64,000 nt of DNA from Pseudooceanicola endophyticus (GTDB taxonomy: Bacteria; Pseudomonadota; Alphaproteobacteria; Rhodobacterales; Rhodobacteraceae), in contig NZ_JAHIAB010000012.1 in the NCBI RefSeq assembly GCF_018760365.1, forward strand, positions 62,001 to 126,000, given 5' to 3'. The notes under the pieces were generated by a model. It made no database searches. It saw only the letters and a program-made list of their open reading frames with translations, and was not told where the DNA came from. The stretch's first letter is position 1, and each line of letters starts with the position of its first letter. Positions 45,277 to 52,524 of the stretch are shown here, piece after piece. A program made the position numbers and the translations under genes.

Positions 45277-45293
45277 GTAAAGAGAGAGTTTAC
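45277..45293. promoter_or_regulatory. Inverted repeat upstream of parA
   Basis: GTAAA-GAGAGAG-TTTAC, five-bp arms, lies about 60 bp before the parA start in an AT-rich promoter region (45230-45300). It is a candidate ParA operator. Next to it is a CTTCCCCGCAGGGAAG palindrome at 45305-45320. Confidence 0.4.
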
Positions 45294-45304
45294 TGAACGC
45301 GGAT

Positions 45305-45320
45305 CTTCCCCGCAGGGAAG
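45305..45320. repeat. Palindrome copy in the parA-replicase intergenic region
   Basis: CTTCCCCGCAGGGAAG, the twelfth copy and the only one between parA and the replicase. It could bind ParB and link partition with replication control. Confidence 0.6.
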
Positions 45321-45411
45321 TTTACGGCCTGTGTCCCCGGGGAAACGCCCGCCGAATCGATGCCCTGGCCTGCGCCCTGCCGGATCCGTGCCAAAGCCCC
45401 CGCCCGAGACC

Positions 45412-45500
45412 CGGAATAGGGGACAGTTCGGGACCCAGGCCGCGGAAATAGGGGACATTTCCGGCGGAATAGGGGACACAGGAAACTGTCCCCCAATACC
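45412..45500. repeat. Iteron-like repeats, probable replication origin
   Basis: CGGAATAGGGGACA occurs at 45412-45425 and 45465-45478. A near copy CGGAAATAGGGGACA is at 45443-45457, and an inverted copy TGTCCCCCAATACC is at 45487-45500. An AT-richer stretch follows (TATAATACCCTCC). The repeats lie upstream of the DnaA-like replicase and are typical of initiator-binding iterons. The 45220-45690 gap holds no gene; this is what it holds, with the parA promoter at its left end. Confidence 0.65.
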
Positions 45501-45560
45501 TATAATACCCTCCATTTCATTTCGGTTTCGGATCCTGGACCCGTCCCCTCGGCTGTCTGC

Positions 45561-45589
45561 TTGACAGAATCGAGAAAGCGGACGTTAAT
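45561..45589 (+). promoter_or_regulatory. Probable promoter of the replicase gene
   Basis: TTGACA (45561-45566), 17 bp, then GTTAAT (45584-45589) gives a good -35 and a fair -10. It lies about 100 bp before the replicase start. Upstream iterons overlap the region where the initiator could repress itself. Confidence 0.55.
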
Positions 45590-45690
45590 GGCCACATAAC
45601 GAGAAAGAGCGTTGAGAAGTTCTTTCCGCCCGGGCTAAACAGGCCCCAGAGGACAGGCAGGGGTGCGACCGCGCCCGACAGGAGACGACG

Positions 45691-46368
45691 ATGCAGGTGG
45701 CGAAACCCGCCGGACCGGGCGCGGCGGCGCGCAAATACGACATTCTGTCGGCATTGATGGCCTATGCGCTGGCGGCGGATCGTCTGGTGCAGCGCCGGGT
45801 GCTTCGGATCATGGCCCTGATCACCGCCCGCTACAACTGGAGCCGGGACGAACTTTGCGTCGGCCAGCGCGAGATCGCGCGGCTGTGGTCGGTGGAGGAA
45901 CGCACCGTCAAGCGCGAGATGGCAACGCTGCGCTCCATGGGCTGGCTGGTGCAGAAACGGCGCGGCGCCCGTGGCCACCTGAGCGTCTACGGGCTGGACC
46001 TGGATCGCATCCTGGAGGACACCCGGGGCTGCTGGCCCAATGTCGGCCCCGATTTCGTCGAGCGCATGGACCCCGCGCAGATCGCCCCCGAAGAGACCAA
46101 TGTGGTGCCGCTGCGGGCAGGGCCCGCACCGGTGGCCACGGGCAGCGTCTGGGGGGCCGTGCAGGCGCGACTCCATGCCGAGGACCCGGTGACCTACGGC
46201 GCCTGGTTCCATGCCCTGACGGAGGTCGAGCTGGCGGCGGGGCGGCTGGTGCTGGCCGCGCCCTCGGCCTTCCATGCCAGCTATGTGCGCACCCATCTGG
46301 CGACGCGGCTGCTGGCGGCGGCGCGGCGTGCCGATCCCAGCATCGCCGAGCTGCGCATCGAGGAGTGA
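45691..46368 (+). CDS. DnaA-like plasmid replication initiator
   Basis: This 225-residue protein has a winged-helix part at residues about 25-100 (YNWSRDELCVGQREIARLWSVEERTVKREMATLRSMGWL). The C-terminal ~65 residues (VWGAVQARLHAEDPVTYGAWFHALTEVELAAGRLVLAAPSAFHASYV, written here in pieces: WGAVQARLHAEDPVTY and LVLAAPSAFHASYVRTHL) resemble domain I of DnaA. This layout matches the DnaA-like replicases of Rhodobacterales plasmids. ATG 45691 follows GGAGA. It is divergent from parAB and next to iterons, the gene order expected of such replicons. It lacks the AAA+ and dnaA-box domains of true DnaA. Confidence 0.75.
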   Translation: MQVAKPAGPGAAARKYDILSALMAYALAADRLVQRRVLRIMALITARYNWSRDELCVGQREIARLWSVEERTVKREMATLRSMGWLVQKRRGARGHLSVYGLDLDRILEDTRGCWPNVGPDFVERMDPAQIAPEETNVVPLRAGPAPVATGSVWGAVQARLHAEDPVTYGAWFHALTEVELAAGRLVLAAPSAFHASYVRTHLATRLLAAARRADPSIAELRIEE

Positions 46369-46481
46369 ACCCGGCGGCGGGGCAGGGGGATCGGCAGGCT
46401 TTGGCCGAGATGCGCGCGCCAAAGCGCCCTTTCGTGTAGGATGCCCGCACGAGGAGGACCATCGGACGGGAGGAAAGACCG

Positions 46482-46664
46482 ATGAACATCATGCAGACCA
46501 CGACCATGGCGCGCGCCCTCTACCGGGCACAGGGGCCACGGGCCGAGCTGGCGCTGGCCGAGAAGATCCGGGATTGCCTGGAGCAGGGCCGGCGCGAGGA
46601 GGCCGAGGAATGGGCCGAGCTGCGGCGCCAGACGCAGGAGCTGCGCCGGCCCCGTCAGGGCTGA
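46482..46664 (+). CDS. Unknown 60-residue protein
   Basis: A short but likely real gene: ATG 46482 has GGAGGAAAG eight bases upstream. The 60 residues form one amphipathic, charged helix (LALAEKIRDCLEQGRREEAEEWAELRRQ) with no membrane segment. It ends 12 bp before a bidirectional terminator. No family is known to me; a small DNA- or protein-binding factor linked to the replicase locus is possible. Confidence 0.6.
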   Translation: MNIMQTTTMARALYRAQGPRAELALAEKIRDCLEQGRREEAEEWAELRRQTQELRRPRQG

Positions 46665-46675
46665 GGCGCAGAAGA

Positions 46676-46703
46676 CCGGACGGCCCCGTACGGAGCCGTC
46701 CGG
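46676..46703. terminator. Bidirectional terminator between the small ORF and proV
   Basis: CCGGACGGC (46676-46684) pairs perfectly with GCCGTCCGG (46695-46703) around a 10-nt loop. It lies between the convergent small ORF and the proV stop (46710). Confidence 0.7.
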
Positions 46704-46709
46704 CAGGGG

Positions 46710-47750
46710 TCAGGCGGCGTGGGGCGGCACCAGCGCCCGCATGACATCGGCCATCGTCACATGGCCCAGCAGCGTCCCGTCACGGGTCACCCGGAAGGCG
46801 CGGTCGGCAGCCCCGCCGGCCATGCCGATGACGGTTTCCAGATTGGCCTGCGGGCCGATCTCTCCGTCGCAGCGGGCGGGTTCGCCGGGCCGCAGGATCG
46901 AGCGCACGCGCAGCACGCGGGCGCGGTTGATGTCGGCAACGAACTCTTCGATGTAGGGATCGGAGGGGTTCAGCAGGATGTGCTGCGGCTCGCCCTGCTG
47001 GATCACCGCGCCATCCTTGAGGATCACAAGGTGATCGGCCAGCTTCAGCGCCTCGTCCAGATCGTGGGTGATGAAGACGATGGTCTTGTGCAGCTCGTCC
47101 TGGAGTTCCAGCAGGAGGTCCTGCATGTCGGTGCGGATCAGCGGATCGAGGGCCGAGAAGGCCTCGTCCATGAGCATGATCTCGGCGTTGGAGGCCAGCG
47201 CCCGGGCGATGCCCACGCGCTGCTGCATACCGCCCGAAAGCTGGTGCGGATATTGCGCGTCCTGTCCCGAAAGACCCACGCGGTCCAGCCACTTGCGCGC
47301 CTGTTCATGCTGTTCCGAGACCGGTCGGCCCTGGGTCGCCAGGGCCATGCCCGCATTGTCCAGCACGGTGCGGTGCGGCAGCAGGGCGAACTTCTGGAAC
47401 ACCATCGACATGGCGGTGCGGCGCAGCTCGCGCAGCCGTGCCTCGTTGAAGGACAGGATGTCCTCTCCGTCCAGCAGGACCTCTCCGGCGGTGGGTTCGA
47501 TCAGCCGGTTGAGGTGCCGGATCAGCGTCGACTTGCCGGAGCCCGACAGGCCCATGATCACGGTGATCTTGCCGGCATGCATGTCGATGTTGATGTCGTT
47601 GAGGCCCAGCACATGGCCGTGGGACTCCAGCAGGTCGGCCTTCGAGAGGCCGTCGCGGACCCGGGCGAGGGCGCCCTGGGGATCCTCGCCGAAGACCTTG
47701 TAGAGGTGGCGGATGGAGATTTTGGGGGTGTCGGTCGTGGTCTCGGTCAT
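46710..47750 (-). CDS. proV: Glycine betaine/proline-type ABC transporter ATP-binding protein
   Basis: This 346-residue ATPase has Walker A GLSGSGKST, the ProV-type SMVFQKFALLPHRTVLDNA, signature LSGGMQQRVGIARALAS and Walker B IMLMDEAFSALDP. A C-terminal CBS-like region follows (HVTMADVMRALVP). It energises ProW. Start ATG 47750 lies 10 bp after the proW stop. The operon order proX-proW-proV fits betaine/choline uptake under osmotic stress. The substrate may be betaine, choline or proline betaine, not resolvable here. Confidence 0.94.
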   Translation of the reverse strand: MTETTTDTPKISIRHLYKVFGEDPQGALARVRDGLSKADLLESHGHVLGLNDINIDMHAGKITVIMGLSGSGKSTLIRHLNRLIEPTAGEVLLDGEDILSFNEARLRELRRTAMSMVFQKFALLPHRTVLDNAGMALATQGRPVSEQHEQARKWLDRVGLSGQDAQYPHQLSGGMQQRVGIARALASNAEIMLMDEAFSALDPLIRTDMQDLLLELQDELHKTIVFITHDLDEALKLADHLVILKDGAVIQQGEPQHILLNPSDPYIEEFVADINRARVLRVRSILRPGEPARCDGEIGPQANLETVIGMAGGAADRAFRVTRDGTLLGHVTMADVMRALVPPHAA

Positions 47751-47760
47751 GGCGGGCTCC

Positions 47761-48801
47761 TCAGCGGTTGGCCTGGCTGGCATCGATGCGGGCCAGAGAG
47801 GCCTTGGTGACGCGATCAAGCGCGATGGCGAGGATGACGATGCCGAAGCCTGCGACCAGGCCCACGCCCAGTTCCAGATTGCGGATGCCGCGCAGAACCA
47901 GGATGCCCAGACCCGGGGCCGAGACCATGGAGGCGACGACGACCATGGCGAGGCTCATCATGATGGTCTGGTTGACGCCGGCCATGATGTTGGGCAGCGC
48001 CAGCGGGATCTGCACGCCGAAGAGCTTCTGGCGCTTGGTCATGCCGAAGGCATCGGCGGCCTCGGTCACGTCGGCATCAACCAGCCGGATGCCGAGGTTG
48101 GTGAGGCGCACCACCGGCACGATGGCATAGAGGATCACCGCGATGCCGTAGAGCTTGGGTTCGGTCACCGAGAACAGGAAGATCAGCGGGATCAGGTAGA
48201 CGAAGGGCGGCAGGGTCTGCAGCATGTCGAGGATCGGGGTGACGATGTTCTGCAGCCGGTCGCTGCGGGACATGGCAATCCCGATGGGCACGCCGAAAAG
48301 CACGCAGATGAAGGCGCAGACGAAGATGATCGCCAGGGTCTCCATGGCGGCCTGGTAGTGGTTCACGAAGGCCAGCAGGCCCAGGCAGAGCGCGACGCCG
48401 GCGACGATCTTCCACGACCGGGTGACGAACCAGCTGAGCAGCATCAGCACCGGCACCATGATGAACCAGGGCGTGGCGGTCATCAGCGCCAGCATGTGTT
48501 CCAGCATCCACGACAGCGGCTGGGTCAGCGGATCGACCACCACGCGCAGCGGATCGCGGATCGCCAGAAAGCCGCTTTCCAGCCCCTGGGTCAGGTCGCG
48601 GGCCTGGGGGATGGCGCCGCAGGCATCGTGCAGCGCGTCGAGGGAGGGGAAGGGGGTGTTCCAGCCCGCCGAGGTGTCGGAGGCGCTGTCGCCGCCGGTC
48701 TTGGCCAGCAGGTCGGCCATCGACATCGGCCCTTCGCTCTGACCGCCGTCGCACCAGCTGCGCAGGCCCAGCGTGTCGAAAACGCCGTCATAGGTTGCCA
48801 T
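47761..48801 (-). CDS. proW: Glycine betaine/proline-type ABC transporter permease
   Basis: This 346-residue permease has a soluble N-terminal region (about 100 residues) and then about seven hydrophobic segments, including MTATPWFIMVPVLMLLSW, PILDMLQTLPPFVYLIPLI and the BPD loop AADAFGMTKRQKLFGVQIPLALPNIMAG. It forms the pore with ProV. GGAACC precedes the ATG. It follows proX by about 110 bp that contain a hairpin. Confidence 0.94.
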   Translation of the reverse strand: MATYDGVFDTLGLRSWCDGGQSEGPMSMADLLAKTGGDSASDTSAGWNTPFPSLDALHDACGAIPQARDLTQGLESGFLAIRDPLRVVVDPLTQPLSWMLEHMLALMTATPWFIMVPVLMLLSWFVTRSWKIVAGVALCLGLLAFVNHYQAAMETLAIIFVCAFICVLFGVPIGIAMSRSDRLQNIVTPILDMLQTLPPFVYLIPLIFLFSVTEPKLYGIAVILYAIVPVVRLTNLGIRLVDADVTEAADAFGMTKRQKLFGVQIPLALPNIMAGVNQTIMMSLAMVVVASMVSAPGLGILVLRGIRNLELGVGLVAGFGIVILAIALDRVTKASLARIDASQANR

Positions 48802-48850
48802 GTTGGTTCCGGACCGCCCGGGCGGCCCGCCCTTGTTGTGAAAACGGAAA

Positions 48851-48873
48851 ACGGGGCCGCTGACCGGCCCCGT
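48851..48873 (-). terminator. Hairpin between proX and proW, partial terminator
   Basis: ACGGGGCC-(7 nt)-GGCCCCGT, an 8-bp stem. On the minus strand it is followed by TTTTCCGTTTTC. The first gene proX would be transcribed more than proW and proV, as befits a binding protein needed in excess. Confidence 0.75.
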
Positions 48874-48912
48874 CGGAACGGACGCATCTCCGCGTCCGGC
48901 GCCTGGCGGCGC

Positions 48913-49920
48913 TTACTGCATCAGCTTGGAAAGCTTCGCCTTGGCATCGTCATCCAGCCAGTCCGCCCAGACATCGGGGTTCGAGGTGATGAAGTGCACG
49001 GCGGTTTCCTCGGCCGAGGCGTTGTTCTCGTCCTGCCAGGCCAGCAGGCCGCTCATGGTGGCGGTCTTGAAGGTCATGTGGCGGAAGAAATCGGTCTCGG
49101 CGGGGTGGGATTTCGCGAAGGCCGTGGTGACCGAGGTCAGGATCGGCGCCGCCGGGAACTCCGAGACCTTGGGATCGGGCGTGTCCTTGTTCTGCAGCTT
49201 GTCGAAGGCGGCCTTGTCGTAATCACCCAGCGACACGCGGGTCATGTCGTACTTGCCCATCGGCACGGTCGGGCCCCAGTAGTAGCCGAACCAGGGGGTG
49301 TCGTCGGTGACGGCGGCGCCCATCGAGGAGGACAGCGTTTCGCCGGAGCCGTGGTTGAACACCTTGATGCCGTGGCCTTCCAGGTCGAGGGCGCGGGCGA
49401 GGTTGTCGGAGACCACGCGGCAGCCCCAGCCATCGGGGCAGTTGTTGAAGCGGTTGCCGACCCATTCGGGGTGATCCAGCACGCCCTGGATGGTCTTCAG
49501 TTCGGGGTGTTCCTCGGCCAGCTTGGTGGGGATCCACCAGCCCTCGACGCCGCCCGGGGTCAGCACGGAGGCGACGCGTTCGATCGTGCCACCCTCTTCG
49601 AGCTTCTTGTAGGCATCGCCCGCCGAGTTCAGCCAGAGGTTGGTGACCACGTCGGGGCTGCCGTTCTCGGCGACGGAGGTGATGGCGGGCACGGTGTCGG
49701 ACTGCACCAGGCTCACGTCGCAGCCATAGCCCTGTTCCAGGAAGAACTTGGCGATGTTGGTGGTCACTTCGGCGGCAGCCCAGCCCATCTGCGCGATGGA
49801 GACCGCGCCGCACTGGCCTTCGGTCCGGGGGGCATCGGCCTGGGTTTCATCGGCCTGGGCGGCCAGCGGCAGGGACAGGACAGCGGCCATGGCAACGGGC
49901 GCCAGTGCGAGGGTACGCAT
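48913..49920 (-). CDS. proX: Glycine betaine/choline-type substrate-binding protein
   Basis: This 335-residue protein has a signal peptide ending LPLAAQADE. The mature part has ProX/OpuAC features: MGWAAAEVTTNIAKFFLEQGYGC, SPDVVTNLWLNSAGDA and WFGYYWGPTVPMGKYDM, whose aromatic residues suit a quaternary-ammonium cage. It should bind betaine, choline or a related osmolyte. Start ATG 49920 follows AAGGAG. It is the first gene of the unit and is followed by a partial terminator. Confidence 0.92.
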   Translation of the reverse strand: MRTLALAPVAMAAVLSLPLAAQADETQADAPRTEGQCGAVSIAQMGWAAAEVTTNIAKFFLEQGYGCDVSLVQSDTVPAITSVAENGSPDVVTNLWLNSAGDAYKKLEEGGTIERVASVLTPGGVEGWWIPTKLAEEHPELKTIQGVLDHPEWVGNRFNNCPDGWGCRVVSDNLARALDLEGHGIKVFNHGSGETLSSSMGAAVTDDTPWFGYYWGPTVPMGKYDMTRVSLGDYDKAAFDKLQNKDTPDPKVSEFPAAPILTSVTTAFAKSHPAETDFFRHMTFKTATMSGLLAWQDENNASAEETAVHFITSNPDVWADWLDDDAKAKLSKLMQ

Positions 49921-50117
49921 GGAGAACTCCTTCGGAGATGGAAGTTGTTTTTAGGAAAGCAGAAGGGGCGTCACGCCGGAAACGCGAAACATTTCCTGTC
50001 TCGCGGCGGCCCTCGGTGTCTGAATGCTTTCATCATCGAAGGATTGTGTAGCAAGGCCGCCCCCGGGTTGCAAACCGACAGGGGCCTGACTTCGCGGAAG
50101 CGACCGGGGGCGCGGGG

Positions 50118-51068
50118 TCAGGGGGCGGCGTCCAGGGCGCGGGCCTGGGTGGGGGTGTCGCCGAAGTGGCGGCGGAAGGCGCGGGTCAGCGCGCTGGCAT
50201 CCAGATAGCCGCAGCGGGTCGCGACCTCGGCTACCGAAAGCCCGGTGTGGCGCATCAGGCGGCGGGCCTCGCGCAGGCGGGTGTCGCGGTAGAGCGCGTC
50301 GGGCCCGCAGCCGAAACGGGCGCGGCAGAGCCGCTCCAGCCGGCGCCGCGACAGGCCCAGCCGGGCGGCGATCTGCGCGATGGTCAGGGGCTGCTCGATG
50401 TGCCGGCGCATCAGCAGCGCCGCCGCCTGCGGCAGGTCGCGCGCGGCGGGCGAGGGGGCGGGCATGTCGGGCTGCATCCAGAAGGCCGCGAGCGCAAGCC
50501 GCAGGGCGGGGCCGTGCAGTTCCTCGACCAGGTCCAGCAGCAGTTCGAACGTGGTCAGCGCGCCGCCGCAGCTGCGCAGGTCGCCGTCGTGCACGACGCG
50601 TTCCTGCACCACATCGACGGCGGGAAAGGTTTCCGCCAGCGCCTGCCATTCGTCCCAGTGGATGGTGGCGCGCCGCCCGTCCAGCAGTCCGGCGGCGGCC
50701 AGCAGCCAGCTGCCGGTATCCATGCCGACCAGGGTGGCATAGCGGCGCCGGGCCGCCCGCAGGGCACGGGCGCAGGCCGGTGTCGCCAGGGCGCGGTGAT
50801 CGTAGCAGGGCAGCACGAAGAGCAGATCGCCGCCGGGGTCGTCGGACAGGCGCGCCTCGGTCTGCACCGAAAGCCCGGAAGAGGAGGGGACGGCGCCGCC
50901 CTCCAGCCCGAGGTAGCGCCATTCGAACAGGGTCCGGCCGGTCAGGTCGTTGCAGGCGCGCAGCGGCTCCACCGCGTTTGACAGGCAGTGGTTGGAAAAG
51001 CGCGGAAACAGCAGCACCCCGACGCGGATCGGGCGGTCCTGCACGAAAGGGGGGCGTTTTGGCGTCAT
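50118..51068 (-). CDS. GlxA-family AraC regulator (GbdR-like)
   Basis: This 316-residue protein has an N-terminal DJ-1/PfpI-like domain (IRVGVLLFPRFSNHCLSNAVEPLRACN; WLLAAAGLLDGRRATIHW) and a C-terminal AraC HTH (LTIAQIAARLGLSRRRLERLCRARFG; LSVAEVATRCGYLDASALTRAFRRHFG). Glycine betaine regulator GbdR and carnitine regulator CdhR belong to this class. ATG 51068 has AGGA upstream; an ATG at 51095 is possible. It is upstream of, and codirectional with, proXWV and divergent from the aldolase gene, so it may activate betaine/choline or carnitine genes. Confidence 0.88.
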   Translation of the reverse strand: MTPKRPPFVQDRPIRVGVLLFPRFSNHCLSNAVEPLRACNDLTGRTLFEWRYLGLEGGAVPSSSGLSVQTEARLSDDPGGDLLFVLPCYDHRALATPACARALRAARRRYATLVGMDTGSWLLAAAGLLDGRRATIHWDEWQALAETFPAVDVVQERVVHDGDLRSCGGALTTFELLLDLVEELHGPALRLALAAFWMQPDMPAPSPAARDLPQAAALLMRRHIEQPLTIAQIAARLGLSRRRLERLCRARFGCGPDALYRDTRLREARRLMRHTGLSVAEVATRCGYLDASALTRAFRRHFGDTPTQARALDAAP

Positions 51069-51178
51069 CTGCACGATCCTAGACGCGATCTGCATGTTGT
51101 TCCAGCGCCCGTCGGGCCATGCTGCGCCCAGCCCCCGTGCCGTCCCGGCCCGGGGCCCTGCGCATTTCCGGAGATCCC

Positions 51179-51931
51179 ATGCTGAGCACCGACATCCAGT
51201 CCGACGCCGAGAAACAGGCCCGCGAGGAGCTGGCCGCCTGCTACCGTCTGGCCGCCAAGTACAACTTCACCGACCTGATCTACACCCATATCACCGCCCG
51301 GGTGCCGGGCAGTGACAACCATTTCCTGATCAACCCCTACGGGCTGCAATGGGGCGAGATCACGGCCTCCTCGCTGGTCAAGATCGACGTCGACGGCAAT
51401 ATCGTCGGCGAAAGCGCCCATGGGGTGAACCCGGCAGGCTTCACCATCCATTCCGCGATCCACATGAACCGCGAGGATGCCCATTGGGTGATGCATACCC
51501 ATACCCGCGCCGGCGTCGCGGTGTCGTGCATGGAGGAGGGGCTGCTGCCGCTCAACCAGATCTCTCTGCAGTTCTACGACCGCGTGGCCTACCATGATTT
51601 CGAGGGCATCGCGCTGGATCTGGAAGAGCGTCAGCGCATCGTCGCGGATCTGGGCGACAAGCCGGTGCTGGTGCTGCGCAACCACGGGCTGGTGGCGATG
51701 GGGCGCTCGGCGGCAGAGATGTTCAACAACATGTTCTACCTGGAGCGCGCCTGCGAGATTCAGGTGGCGGCGCTGTCGATGGGCGGGGCGACGCCGCGGC
51801 TGATCGACGACAAGATCGGCCGTCACGTTGTGGCGCAATATGCCCAGGGCGCCGAGGAGGGCGAGCTGGATCTGGAATGGCAGGCGCATCTGCGCTCCAT
51901 CGCCGGGGTCGGCACCGACTACCGCAGCTGA
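51179..51931 (+). CDS. Class II aldolase/adducin-family protein
   Basis: This 250-residue protein has the aldolase II fold: YNFTDLIYTHITARVPGSDNHFLINPYGL, the zinc-site pair HTHTRAG and LRNHGLVAMG, and a C-terminal helix. The family includes L-fuculose phosphate aldolase, but many bacterial members near amine and carnitine regulators lack a proven substrate. ATG 51179 has GGAGA eight bases upstream. It is divergent from the GlxA-type regulator, which may control it. Confidence 0.88.
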   Translation: MLSTDIQSDAEKQAREELAACYRLAAKYNFTDLIYTHITARVPGSDNHFLINPYGLQWGEITASSLVKIDVDGNIVGESAHGVNPAGFTIHSAIHMNREDAHWVMHTHTRAGVAVSCMEEGLLPLNQISLQFYDRVAYHDFEGIALDLEERQRIVADLGDKPVLVLRNHGLVAMGRSAAEMFNNMFYLERACEIQVAALSMGGATPRLIDDKIGRHVVAQYAQGAEEGELDLEWQAHLRSIAGVGTDYRS

Positions 51932-51949
51932 GGCGGCTCCGGGCCCTGA

Positions 51950-52411
51950 TCAGACCGGCAGGGCCCGGTCATCCAGGATCGTCTCCATGGTGAAATAGGA
52001 GGTGATCGTCTCAAGCTCGATCTTCTCGATGATGCGCTGGTAGACCCGGTCGTAGCTGGCCATGTCGCTGGTGGCGATCTTCAGCAGGTAATCGTAATCG
52101 CCGCCGATCCGGTAGAAGCCGATGACCTCGGGGATGGTGGCGATATGGGTGCGGAAGCGCTTCAGCCAGTCGGCGGAATGGCTGCGGGTGCGCACCATGG
52201 AAAACACGATCAGGCTGGCGCCCACCGCCTGCGGGTCCAGCCGCGCCTGGTAGCCGGTGATCACCCCCGAGGCCTCAAGCGCCTTCAGCCGCCGCCAGTA
52301 GGCATTCTGCGACAGACCGACCGCTTCGGCCTGCTCCCGCTGGGAGCGGGCAGAGTCGCGTTGCAGGGCGGTCAGGATGCGGCGGTCAATTTCATCTAGG
52401 TTCTGGGCCAT
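51950..52411 (-). CDS. Lrp/AsnC-family regulator
   Basis: This 153-residue protein has the Lrp winged helix (DEIDRRILTALQRDSARSQREQAEAVGLSQNAYWRRLKALEASGVITGY, split by its parts) and a C-terminal RAM domain (IPEVIGFYRIGGDYDYLLKIATSDM). It is divergent from the class V aminotransferase at 52525, the usual layout for a local Lrp-type activator of an amino-acid degrading gene. AT-rich, imperfect inverted sequences (GCAAAATT..AATTTGC) lie between the two. The effector is probably the aminotransferase substrate. Confidence 0.9.
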   Translation of the reverse strand: MAQNLDEIDRRILTALQRDSARSQREQAEAVGLSQNAYWRRLKALEASGVITGYQARLDPQAVGASLIVFSMVRTRSHSADWLKRFRTHIATIPEVIGFYRIGGDYDYLLKIATSDMASYDRVYQRIIEKIELETITSYFTMETILDDRALPV

Positions 52412-52524
52412 ATGCCGATCAATGACTGCAAAATTCCGGAAATTCAGTGTGAGAACAGACGAAAATTTGCGGTGAAAGTCAATAAACTTCCTCAAAAGAC
52501 TTTCAAGAGACCCCGAGACCTGCC

